DNA of 7,255 bases. Origin: Erysipelotrichaceae bacterium (GTDB lineage Bacteria; Bacillota_I; Bacilli_A; Erysipelotrichales; Erysipelotrichaceae). The translations under genes were made by a program, and so were the position numbers. Positions 1-5,762 of the stretch are shown here, piece by piece; within the stretch, counting starts at the first letter, position 1, and each line of letters begins with the position of its first letter. The DNA lies in the NCBI GenBank assembly GCA_017614055.1, contig JAGACP010000106.1, positions 1 to 7,255 of the forward strand. Direction: 5' to 3'. The notes beneath the pieces were generated by a model. The model was not told the origin of the DNA. It made no database searches and was given only the letters and a program-made list of their open reading frames with translations.

Positions 1-396
1 CTTCTCCTTCAGCATCTTCTCCTCTTCCATCAGGCCCTTGGGATTGATGATCGAAGGGAAAAGATCCAGTTTCGTCAGCTGATGACCGCCGACCATGACA
101 TTCTCAAGGGCAGTCATCGTATCGTAAAGTTTGATGTTCTGGGAAGTCCTTCCGATGCCCAGCCTTGCGATCTCGTGGGTCCTGAGATTGGTTATGTCCT
201 GGCCCTTGAAGAATATCTGACCGCTCGTCGGATGATATACGCCCTCGATCATGTTGGTGGCAGTGGTCTTACCCGCTCCGTTTGGACCGATCAGGGCATG
301 GATCTCATGCTCATCGACCTTCATCGAAAGATCGTTGACGGCAGTCAGACCGCCGAACTGCTTGGTTATGTTTCTAAGCTCCAGCATCGCCGTCAT
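1..396 (-). CDS. livG: LivG-type ABC transporter ATP-binding protein (partial, C-terminus outside window)
   Basis: This is one of the two cytoplasmic ATPases that normally power a branched-chain-amino-acid-type (HAAT) importer. The frame is open from the ATG at 396 to the window edge, giving 132 residues of a family usually about 250 long. The Walker A motif GPNGAGKTT is at residues 37-45 and the Q-loop glutamine is at 86, in RTSQNIKLYDTMTALENV. LivG proteins usually have RTFQ there, so S85 is unusual. The signature motif, Walker B and H-loop lie off the left edge. I chose the ATG at 396 over the one at 387 because AAGGAGG at 406-412, inside the end of livM, sits 9 bases upstream of it. One base separates the livM stop from this start, which suggests translational coupling. 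A livF gene probably follows outside the window. Confidence 0.93.
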   Translation of the reverse strand, partial: MTAMLELRNITKQFGGLTAVNDLSMKVDEHEIHALIGPNGAGKTTATNMIEGVYHPTSGQIFFKGQDITNLRTHEIARLGIGRTSQNIKLYDTMTALENVMVGGHQLTKLDLFPSIINPKGLMEEEKMLKEK

Positions 397-397
397 C

Positions 398-1366
398 CTA
401 AGCCACCTCCTTGCCTTTGTTCATCTTCTTCTGAACAAATCTTACCGCTTTCTGGAAAAGCGACCACAGTCCGTCAGGAACGAAGATCGCCATCAGCAGA
501 CAGATCGAACAGAACATGACCCAGTAGTAGTTCTGGAAAGCCCTCAGGAACTCCGGAAGCACCGTAACCAGTGCGGCACCCAGGATGTTTCCTGCGACGT
601 TTCCGATACCGCCCACCATCAGCATCGCGACATAGTTCTGCGAATAAGATGTCGCAAAAGCCGTAGGGTTCAGATACTGCGTATAGCCCGCATACATGAC
701 GCCGGCCACCACCGAATAGATCGCAGCCATGGTGAATGCCTGGATCTTCAGCTTGGCGATGTCGATGCCCGTTGCTTCGGCAGCCTCGTAGTTGTCTCGG
801 ATGGATTTATAGGCTCTTCCCCACTTCGAATTGACGACCAGTACGGCTATCGCGATCATCACCAGCGTGAAGATCAGATTCAGATAGAAGTACGAGTTCT
901 TGTCAGGGAATTGGAAGAAGAAAGGCAGACGGTTGACGCCCTTGTATCCGGTAGCGCCGCCCGTGATCTCCGTCAGGTTGTTTACGGTGATCCTTACCAC
1001 TTCATTGAAACCGATGGTCGTCAGCGAAAGGAAGAATCCCTGCAGACGGAGAGACGGATAGCCCAGGGCTCTGCCTATGGCAAGACCCAGGACCAGCACC
1101 AGCAGCAGCGACAGCCAAGGATTGACGTTGTATGTCGTGTCGCTTATCGCGAACGAGTATGCTCCCAGAGCCATCATGCCGGCAGTGGCCATGTTCATCT
1201 GTCCGGTAAGACCGGTGATGAAGTTGAGACCCAGAACCAGCACGATGTTGTACAGCAGCATGTTCATGACCGACTGCACGTAAGAGTTGGAAGACACGAA
1301 CAGCAGCACATATGCGGCCACTATCACTGCGGAAAGGATCAGGATGTATAAAGTCTTCTTTTTCAT
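398..1366 (-). CDS. livM: LivM-type ABC transporter permease
   Basis: This is a membrane permease subunit of a HAAT-family importer that pairs with LivH. From the ATG at 1366 it is 322 residues long, with about eight hydrophobic segments. Family landmarks are visible: TGLTGQMNMATAGMMALGAY near residues 48-67 (commonly GQ-S-LG-A-F--GAY), then PSLRLQGFFLSLTTIGF, TGGATGYKGV, and the cytoplasmic loop WGRAYKSIRDNYEAAEATGID that contacts the ATPase. A GTG at 1375, directly after the livH stop, would add three residues. I prefer 1366 because AGGTGA lies 5 bases upstream of it, while the GTG has only a distant GAGGA. Stop codon TAG is at 398-400. Its substrate cannot be read from sequence; it depends on the binding protein. 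Confidence 0.93.
   Translation of the reverse strand: MKKKTLYILILSAVIVAAYVLLFVSSNSYVQSVMNMLLYNIVLVLGLNFITGLTGQMNMATAGMMALGAYSFAISDTTYNVNPWLSLLLVLVLGLAIGRALGYPSLRLQGFFLSLTTIGFNEVVRITVNNLTEITGGATGYKGVNRLPFFFQFPDKNSYFYLNLIFTLVMIAIAVLVVNSKWGRAYKSIRDNYEAAEATGIDIAKLKIQAFTMAAIYSVVAGVMYAGYTQYLNPTAFATSYSQNYVAMLMVGGIGNVAGNILGAALVTVLPEFLRAFQNYYWVMFCSICLLMAIFVPDGLWSLFQKAVRFVQKKMNKGKEVA
406..412 (-). promoter_or_regulatory. Shine-Dalgarno of livG inside the livM 3' end
   Basis: The minus strand reads AAGGAGG, a full anti-16S match, 9 bases before the ATG at 396. It lies in the last sense codons of livM. It supports the 396 start over 387, which would be 18 bases away. Confidence 0.8.
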
Positions 1367-1371
1367 GCCGT

Positions 1372-1378
1372 TCACCTA
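1372..1378 (-). promoter_or_regulatory. Shine-Dalgarno of livM overlapping the livH stop codon
   Basis: The minus strand reads TAGGTGA. The TAG is the livH stop and AGGTGA is a good Shine-Dalgarno 5 bases before the ATG at 1366. This decides the livM start and implies that ribosomes ending livH are positioned to begin livM. Confidence 0.6.
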
Positions 1379-2260
1379 CGCTTTCTTCCTCTTGATGATT
1401 CCGCCCGGTCTTATCAGCAGGAATATGATCATCAGACCGAACGACAAAGCATCCTTCCATACGGATGGAATGAAGATGATGCCGAACTGCTCGATCAGAC
1501 CGATCAGGATGCCGCCGATGATGGCGCCCGGATAAGAACCGAAACCGCCGATGACTCCGGCGCAGAATCCCTTGGTCGCAGCCGACGTGACCATGTTCGA
1601 AGAAACATTGTACAGCGGCGCGCACAGGATGCCGACGATACCGCAGATGACGGCGGAGATCGCCACGGTCAGGTTGATGCTGGCGGAAACGTTGATTCCC
1701 ATCAGCGCCGCGGCGTCCTTGTTCTGTGAAACACATATCATTGCTTTGCCGGCTTTCGTGAACTTGAAGAAAGCCTGAAGCAGGGCAATGACAATAACGG
1801 AAATGATGATGATATAGATATATGATTCAGACAGTACCGTCGAACCGATATTGATTGACTCTCTTAAGAAACCCTTTACGGTAAAAGGCAGGGAACCCCA
1901 TGACAGTCGGCAGATCTCGATGATGATCCTTGAAAGCATCATCGTACCGAACATGGCATACGTGACGAACTGCAGGTTCCTCAGCGGATTAAGGATCGTG
2001 GATGCCACCAGCACACCGAAGCAGGCCATCGAAACAAGAGTAAGCAATATCGCCAGCCAGTGAGGGAACTGCAGAGCTCTCTCAAACGTACCGGCAAATA
2101 TGTACGCTCCCAGAACGATGAAACTCTCGTGGGCAAAGTTTACCAGACCCGTAGCATTGTAGATCAAAGTATATTCAGTCGCGATAAGCGAATATATGCA
2201 ACCCATCGCGATCGCGGTCACAAGCAGCTGTAACCAGTTTACTCCTTCAAATACGGACAT
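1376..2260 (-). CDS. livH: LivH-type ABC transporter permease
   Basis: This is the second membrane permease of the HAAT-type importer. From the ATG at 2260 it is 294 residues, a normal LivH length, with about eight hydrophobic segments. The family N-terminal signature is clear: AMGCIYSLIATEYTLIYNATG followed by LVNFAHESFIVLGAY (usual form NFAHG-F-M-GAY; an E replaces the G here). A glycine-rich segment near the C-terminus, GVIGGFGSYPGAIIGGILIG, also matches. The frame is open upstream to 2320, but that extension would run through the terminator-like hairpin at 2282-2311 and adds a charged, non-family N-terminus. The ATG at 2260 has AAGAGGGG seven bases upstream. It lies 63 bases after the binding-protein gene and directly before livM. 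Confidence 0.93.
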   Translation of the reverse strand: MSVFEGVNWLQLLVTAIAMGCIYSLIATEYTLIYNATGLVNFAHESFIVLGAYIFAGTFERALQFPHWLAILLTLVSMACFGVLVASTILNPLRNLQFVTYAMFGTMMLSRIIIEICRLSWGSLPFTVKGFLRESINIGSTVLSESYIYIIIISVIVIALLQAFFKFTKAGKAMICVSQNKDAAALMGINVSASINLTVAISAVICGIVGILCAPLYNVSSNMVTSAATKGFCAGVIGGFGSYPGAIIGGILIGLIEQFGIIFIPSVWKDALSFGLMIIFLLIRPGGIIKRKKA

Positions 2261-2267
2261 AAATGTA

Positions 2268-2275
2268 CCCCTCTT
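2268..2275 (-). promoter_or_regulatory. Shine-Dalgarno of livH
   Basis: The minus strand reads AAGAGGGG, 7 bases before the ATG at 2260 and directly after the U-run of the upstream hairpin. It decides the livH start in favour of 2260 over the open-frame extension to 2320. Confidence 0.7.
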
Positions 2276-2311
2276 AAAAAAATACCGCACCACCAAAAGG
2301 TGATGCGGTAT
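2276..2311 (-). terminator. Intrinsic terminator / attenuator between the binding-protein gene and livH
   Basis: Arms at 2304-2311 and 2282-2289 (8 bp) and at 2299-2302 and 2291-2294 (4 bp) enclose a four-base loop. The position between the two stem parts (2303 against 2290) is U-G wobble in minus-strand RNA, so that RNA has an unbroken 13-bp stem. In plus-strand RNA the same position is a C-A mismatch. A run of seven U follows (2282-2276, the first inside the stem). It begins 12 bases after the binding-protein stop. Leaky termination here would make more binding protein than permease, which is common in ABC importer operons. The stem could also protect the upstream message from 3' decay. Confidence 0.85.
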
Positions 2312-2323
2312 CGTTATCACATA

Positions 2324-3562
2324 TTAGTGATATTTAGCAACGTCCTTGACTTCTTCCTGTGAAGAAACCATTGACACAGAAGCTTCCATCGTAGGAACGA
2401 GGTTTCTGATATAAGTGATACCTATTCCATAGATCAGGTTGGTGTATTCATCAGCATAAACCGTACCGATGATTGACTCGTATCCGGAGATCTTTCCGAT
2501 TGCTTCAGCGATGGCCTGAGGATCTGCAGAACCTGCATCCTCGATAGCCTTCATAGCCAGCTTGGCGTGGCAGTAGTACAGAGCACCCTGAACGTCAGGA
2601 GTTACAGTGTATGCTTCATTCCACTTCTTGGTGAATTCAACTGCCAGAGGGTTAGATTTGTCGGAAGCTGAATAGTCGGCAACACAAGCCCAGCCTTCTA
2701 CCCATTCAGGCTCCATCATTTCAAGAACGTTCGTCTGAGCCAGGATCGGGTTCATGAACACGATCTGATCTCTCAGGCCCTGCTCATACATGGCCTTTGC
2801 GATGGCAACAGCGCCCTTGTCGTGGCATGATGATACCCACGCGTTGCAGCCAGCAGCGATAGCCTTCTGGATGTATGCAGTAAGGTCGTCGACTGTCGTA
2901 TCATGCTCGTCGCGGTAGAAATCAACGCCATGCTCTGTGAAGTAGTTCTCGTAAACCTGAGCGGCACCTGTACCTGTATCATCGTTACCGCAGATGACAC
3001 CGACCTTGAGGCCGTCAGCACTGCCGTTTCTTGCTACATACTCGTCTACGACAGCCTTGCCGAGGATAACGCCGTTAAGACCATCGTCGCAGCGGTTGTG
3101 CCACAGATAAGGGTTCTTCAGATCATCGATGCCAACGTTGGTGGCAGAGTTGATCAGAGCAACGCCCAGTTCTCTCATGGTCTCGTCCAATGCGATCGTC
3201 TGTCCTGAGAAGTAAGGCCCAAGGATGACTACTGCGCCTTCCTGTTCGACAAGACGACGAACAGTGGTATCGCACATAGCCTTATCGCCCTGGTCATCTT
3301 CGATCTTCAGAACGATCTTGTGATACAGACCATCAGACAGCAGAAGACCGCCAGCCTCGTTAACTTCATTGATAGCGAGTGTAGCGCCATTGGTAGCCTG
3401 TTCGCCACCGGCAGCCTGGTCACCGGTCACGGTAGTGGTAAGACCGAATACGATAGGATCGCCTTCAGTAGCGTCACCGCCGCCTTCGCCGCCGCCTTTG
3501 TTACAAGCAGTCAAAGTGAAGATCATCATTGCTGCAAGTAGCATCAACAAAAACTTTTTCAT
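2324..3562 (-). CDS. ABC transporter substrate-binding lipoprotein, Leu/Ile/Val-binding (HAAT) family
   Basis: This 412-residue extracytoplasmic binding protein delivers substrate to the LivHMG importer. It has a lipoprotein signal peptide: basic MKKF start, hydrophobic core, lipobox LTAC at 17-20 with the lipidated Cys at 20, then a glycine-rich spacer to about 34. The rest is a Peripla_BP_6-type fold: TGDQAAGGEQATNGATLAIN (46-65), the NEAGG motif (68-72), GPYFSGQ (115-121) and INSATN (137-142). In LivJ-type proteins the Ser in GP--S and a following Ser/Ala-Thr bind the ligand's amino acid carboxylate; S119 and S139-A-T141 occupy similar places. I could not confidently place the acidic residue that usually binds the alpha-amino group, so the ligand may not be an ordinary amino acid. 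AAGGAGG ends 6 bases before the ATG. It probably has its own promoter upstream. Confidence 0.93.
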   Translation of the reverse strand: MKKFLLMLLAAMMIFTLTACNKGGGEGGGDATEGDPIVFGLTTTVTGDQAAGGEQATNGATLAINEVNEAGGLLLSDGLYHKIVLKIEDDQGDKAMCDTTVRRLVEQEGAVVILGPYFSGQTIALDETMRELGVALINSATNVGIDDLKNPYLWHNRCDDGLNGVILGKAVVDEYVARNGSADGLKVGVICGNDDTGTGAAQVYENYFTEHGVDFYRDEHDTTVDDLTAYIQKAIAAGCNAWVSSCHDKGAVAIAKAMYEQGLRDQIVFMNPILAQTNVLEMMEPEWVEGWACVADYSASDKSNPLAVEFTKKWNEAYTVTPDVQGALYYCHAKLAMKAIEDAGSADPQAIAEAIGKISGYESIIGTVYADEYTNLIYGIGITYIRNLVPTMEASVSMVSSQEEVKDVAKYH

Positions 3563-3568
3563 CTTTTT

Positions 3569-3575
3569 CCTCCTT
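3569..3575 (-). promoter_or_regulatory. Shine-Dalgarno of the substrate-binding protein gene
   Basis: The minus strand reads AAGGAGG six bases before the ATG at 3562. It is among the strongest Shine-Dalgarno sites in the window, fitting a highly expressed binding protein. Confidence 0.8.
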
Positions 3576-3651
3576 AAAGTTTTTTGTCTATACCCTCAAC
3601 TCCTATAAAATAATTTGTCCGACATATTTATGATATTATCGATTTTTTATA

Positions 3652-3670
3652 AAAGTTGTAAGATAACTTT
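3652..3670. repeat. Inverted repeat over the predicted transcription start
   Basis: AAAGTT (3652-3657) and AACTTT (3665-3670) are perfect inverted arms separated by 7 bases. The element directly follows the -10 box at 3671-3676 and covers the expected start site near 3664. A repressor bound here would block initiation. In an AT-rich stretch a 6-bp arm could also arise by chance. Confidence 0.35.
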
Positions 3671-3700
3671 ATTATATATCCCTTGTAAATATCTAGTCAA
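3671..3700 (-). promoter_or_regulatory. Predicted sigma-A-type promoter for the transporter genes
   Basis: On the minus strand, TTGACT (3700-3695, 5 of 6 to the -35 consensus) is followed after 18 bases by TATAAT (3676-3671, exact -10 consensus). The expected start near 3664 gives a leader of about 100 bases before the binding-protein ATG. The -35 box lies 13 bases after the stop codon of the mutarotase gene. This suggests the transporter can be transcribed independently of the catabolic genes. Confidence 0.75.
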
Positions 3701-3713
3701 TAAAGCGCTTCCA
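3700..3713 (-). promoter_or_regulatory. Possible cre / LacI-family operator
   Basis: The minus strand reads TGGAAGCGCTTTAT, containing the perfect palindrome AAGCGCTT (3703-3710). It differs from the CcpA catabolite-response consensus TGWAARCGYTWNCW at two of 14 positions (positions 3 and 13). It fills the gap between the mutarotase stop codon and the -35 box, overlapping the latter by one base. Catabolite control or a local LacI-type regulator could act here. No regulator gene is visible in the window. Confidence 0.35.
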
Positions 3714-4133
3714 TTACGCGACACCGATGGTGATCAGAATGTTCGCATAAGTCCTTTTCTCTCCGGTCTCTATGGCAAGCACCACTTCTTCGCCCGGAGT
3801 CTGCTTCATGCAGGCATCGTAGAATTCATACCTTCCAAGAGGCGTCAGCTTCATGCCTCCCAGTTCCTTCTCGAATTCCGCGAAGATCTCCGGAGTAGAA
3901 CCGTCTTCAGGTACCATGACGGCCGCAGCTTCTATCTCGCATACCGAATGGATGGCCTCGAGCACATCCGTAACGGTAGGAAGGCCGGGCTTCACGCCAA
4001 GGAAGACCTTCTTGCTGTTGCCGCTCTTTTCAGCCAACGGATAATTTCCGTCGGCGATGAGCACTTTCGAACCATGTCCGCACTTGCTCAGTGCAGCCAT
4101 GATCTCAGGATTGATAAGTTTTGTCGTAAGCAT
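3714..4133 (-). CDS. RbsD/FucU-family sugar mutarotase (pyranase)
   Basis: Proteins of this family interconvert cyclic forms of free sugars (RbsD: pyranose and furanose ribose; FucU: fucose anomers), giving a kinase the form it needs. The protein is 139 residues, the normal size. Family residues are visible: CGHGSKVLIADGNYP with H20, the catalytic His position in RbsD, and D28, then GLPTVTDVLEAI, and the C-terminal TGEKRTYANILITIGV containing the conserved YANI. The open frame extends upstream to 4193, but that adds 20 non-family residues inside the SIS gene. TAGGAGA at 4141-4147 supports the ATG at 4133. It is the last gene of the catabolic block, 11 bases after the SIS stop. Its position beside a ribokinase-like kinase indicates that it supplies a furanose pentose, such as ribose or D-arabinose. 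Confidence 0.9.
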   Translation of the reverse strand: MLTTKLINPEIMAALSKCGHGSKVLIADGNYPLAEKSGNSKKVFLGVKPGLPTVTDVLEAIHSVCEIEAAAVMVPEDGSTPEIFAEFEKELGGMKLTPLGRYEFYDACMKQTPGEEVVLAIETGEKRTYANILITIGVA

Positions 4134-4140
4134 AGTATTT

Positions 4141-4147
4141 TCTCCTA
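4141..4147 (-). promoter_or_regulatory. Shine-Dalgarno of the mutarotase gene fused to the SIS stop codon
   Basis: The minus strand reads TAGGAGA, where TAG (4145-4147) is the stop of the SIS gene. The AGGAG core is 8 bases before the ATG at 4133, and this sets that start. Confidence 0.75.
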
Positions 4148-4756
4148 TTTCTCGTTGTCTCTGAGTTTGCCGAGCGATCCTCCCGGATGCCACTTGACAT
4201 ACTGCTTCGGATCGACATTGGCACCTGCCTGCAGTATCGTGCTCAGTGCCTGCATCACGATGGTCTCCGACAGTATGGATGCCCTTGGCGCCCTGTTCAA
4301 TGGTCCGCCTTCCTCATCCACGTGTGCCAGCAGATGTACTTTTGATTTCTTTGCCAGCCATGAATCCTTGTTTCCCGATACGCCGATGACGTCGCATTCA
4401 TTGTTCAGTATCGTCTCTACGGTGGCCTTCATCTCCTCGGTCTCTCCGCTGTTGGAGATGAATATCACGACATCCCCCTTGCGCAGCTGACCGGAGCTTC
4501 CGTGAACCGCTTCCGTTCCATGCAGGAAGTAGCTTGGCGTTCCTGTTGAAGACATCAGCGAAGAGATATATCCCGCGATGTGTCCCGGTTTGCCTATGCC
4601 TGAAACATGTACCCTTCCGCCGTTCTTCACGGACTTCCTGATCAGTGTTGCAGCCTTGTTCAAAGCGGCCTCATCGAGATTCTTCAGGGTATTGTTCACT
4701 TCCTTCTTGGTATTGGAAACGTAATGATCCAGAGCCTTCTTGTCTTTGGTGTTCAT
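4145..4756 (-). CDS. SIS-domain sugar-phosphate isomerase, KpsF/GutQ/KdsD-like (putative arabinose-5-phosphate isomerase)
   Basis: This is a 203-residue single SIS-domain protein without the two CBS domains of KdsD/KpsF (about 320-330 residues). KdsD-type enzymes interconvert D-ribulose 5-phosphate and D-arabinose 5-phosphate. Motifs: VSGIGKPGHIAG (51-62), STGTPSYFLHGTEAVHG (70-86), ISNSGETEE (100-108), GPLNRAPRAS (151-160) and WHPGGSLG (189-196). As I recall E. coli KdsD, its active-site residues are K59, H88, E111, E152 and H193. K56, H85, E108, E149 and H190 here match all five with a constant offset of 3. The stretch after E149 differs (APRAS against APTSS). CBS-less isomerases of this type are known. 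The gene starts 4 bases after the kinase stop with no clear Shine-Dalgarno. A Gram-positive has no evident need to make Kdo, so a catabolic role is likely (inference). Confidence 0.85.
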   Translation of the reverse strand: MNTKDKKALDHYVSNTKKEVNNTLKNLDEAALNKAATLIRKSVKNGGRVHVSGIGKPGHIAGYISSLMSSTGTPSYFLHGTEAVHGSSGQLRKGDVVIFISNSGETEEMKATVETILNNECDVIGVSGNKDSWLAKKSKVHLLAHVDEEGGPLNRAPRASILSETIVMQALSTILQAGANVDPKQYVKWHPGGSLGKLRDNEK

Positions 4757-4760
4757 ATCA

Positions 4761-5750
4761 TTACTGAAGCGCAGAGAGATCGGGGACCTCTACGCCCTTC
4801 TCCTTCATAAGATCGATGACTCTGTCAAGCGTAGGCAGCGAAGGCATTGCGCCGAATCCGCAGACGGTCAAAGCGGCGACGTGGTTTGCGAAGCACAGAA
4901 CTTTCTCCATGTCGAATCCCAGACATACGGCCGTGCAGAATGCGCCGACGAATGAATCGCCCGCAGCCGTCGGGTCGACGACATTGAGGCCCTTGACGCA
5001 CGGATAATGGAAGAATCCGTCATCGTTGAGAAGTGCGGCACCTGAGCCTCCCAGAGTGATCAGGGCGTTCTTCACGCCTTTCTCTCTCAGTACTTCACAG
5101 GCCTTCCTTACATCGTCCATGTTGACTTCATCGCCCTCGTAGCGGATCTCCACGCCGGTGATGTCCTTCGCCTCGTGCTCGTTCGGCGAGATATAAGTCA
5201 GATGAGACAGCAGTTCATCGGACAAAGGTGCGCTAGGTGCGCTGTTGAGCATTACCGGTACGCCTGCATCGTATGCGTATTTCGCAACGATCTCGTTGAT
5301 CTCCATCGGGATCTCCAGCTGCAGGATGACCATGTCATAGTTCTTCACATCCTCTTTGAGGAATTCGACCTCCTCAGGTCTTATGGTCATGTTGGCACCC
5401 TGGATGATGATGATGCGGTTCTTGGTATCCTTGCCCTCGGCTTCTTCCAGGATGATGTCCGCTACCTGCGTAGGCACTTCCTCATCGAAAAGAAGCTTCT
5501 CGCGGTGAATCCCCGCCTCGTCGATCGTCCTCAGCAGCTCTTCGCCGTTGGCGTCCTTTCCGAGCTTGCCCACCATCGTCGTATCGGCACCAAGCCTTGC
5601 GACCTGTACGGCCTGGTTGGCTCCCTTGCCGCCCGGAGCCGTCTTGAAAGACGTTCCGATTATCGTCTCTCCCTCATTCGGGAAGACATTGGTGGAAAAG
5701 GTGAAATCCATTCCCAGACTGCCTACTATCAGAATCTTAGGTTTATTCAT
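4761..5750 (-). CDS. PfkB-family carbohydrate kinase, ribokinase-like
   Basis: This 329-residue kinase transfers phosphate from ATP to a sugar; ribokinase acts on O5 of a furanose pentose. PfkB landmarks: GGKGANQA (40-47, sugar-binding Gly-Gly-Lys and Asn), LQLEIP with E146, SPNEHEA (188-194), and the C-terminal signature DPTAAGDSF (259-267) with catalytic base D265. Compared with E. coli ribokinase, the sugar contacts D16, G42, K43, N46, E143 and D255 all have counterparts (D15, G41, K42, N45, E146, D265). N14 is replaced by G13 in SLGMDF, where ribokinase has SINADH. This is compatible with a related sugar such as D-arabinose rather than ribose, but it is not proof. TAGGAGA at 5756-5762 fixes the start. 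It lies between the aldolase and isomerase genes, as expected for phosphorylation of the aldolase product. Confidence 0.9.
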   Translation of the reverse strand: MNKPKILIVGSLGMDFTFSTNVFPNEGETIIGTSFKTAPGGKGANQAVQVARLGADTTMVGKLGKDANGEELLRTIDEAGIHREKLLFDEEVPTQVADIILEEAEGKDTKNRIIIIQGANMTIRPEEVEFLKEDVKNYDMVILQLEIPMEINEIVAKYAYDAGVPVMLNSAPSAPLSDELLSHLTYISPNEHEAKDITGVEIRYEGDEVNMDDVRKACEVLREKGVKNALITLGGSGAALLNDDGFFHYPCVKGLNVVDPTAAGDSFVGAFCTAVCLGFDMEKVLCFANHVAALTVCGFGAMPSLPTLDRVIDLMKEKGVEVPDLSALQ

Positions 5751-5755
5751 AACAT

Positions 5756-5762
5756 TCTCCTA
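5756..5762 (-). promoter_or_regulatory. Shine-Dalgarno of the kinase gene fused to the aldolase stop codon
   Basis: The minus strand reads TAGGAGA; TAG (5760-5762) ends the aldolase gene. The AGGAG core is 6 bases before the kinase ATG at 5750. It has the same seven bases as the junction at 4141-4147. Confidence 0.75.

Larger units (their letters stand above)
3563..3713. other. AT-rich intergenic region between the two operon blocks
   Basis: This 151-base gap is much more AT-rich than its flanks and holds no credible gene. It contains the predicted promoter, a cre-like palindrome and an inverted repeat (listed separately), a leader of about 100 bases for the transporter transcript, and the binding-protein Shine-Dalgarno. 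A short dyad TGTC-C-GACA is at 3616-3624, of unknown meaning. I see no hairpin with U-run that would end the upstream transcript. Confidence 0.7.

Noticed and set aside
251..1351. Long open frame of 366 codons on the plus strand
   Set aside because: Antisense to livM and livG, with the same low-complexity Arg/His/Gln-rich translation and no plausible ribosome-binding site or family resemblance.
1002..1736. 244-codon open frame on the minus strand
   Set aside because: It overlaps livH and livM in another frame; the real genes show complete permease signatures. No transmembrane or domain pattern is visible in this one.
2261..2320. N-terminal extension of LivH to 2320
   Set aside because: It would translate through the terminator-like hairpin and add a charged segment not seen in LivH; the ATG at 2260 has its own Shine-Dalgarno.
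4134..4193. N-terminal extension of the mutarotase to 4193
   Set aside because: It adds 20 residues unlike the family, lies inside the SIS gene, and would bypass the TAGGAGA ribosome-binding site placed correctly for 4133.
3615..4490. 291-codon open frame on the plus strand
   Set aside because: It starts in the AT-rich intergenic region and runs antisense through the mutarotase and SIS genes. No motif and no convincing start signal.
3714..5750. Ordinary ribose utilisation (rbsDK) operon
   Set aside because: The mutarotase and kinase fit, but an aldolase, SDR and KdsD-like isomerase are not needed for ribose, the transporter is not RbsABC, and the kinase lacks the Asn14 equivalent. Not excluded, only less complete as an explanation.
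4145..5750. Fructosamine (frl-type) catabolism: PfkB kinase plus SIS deglycase with an amino acid importer
   Set aside because: FrlB-type deglycases are larger two-SIS-domain proteins. This SIS protein has the KpsF/KdsD motifs and single-domain length, and the aldolase and mutarotase would have no role.
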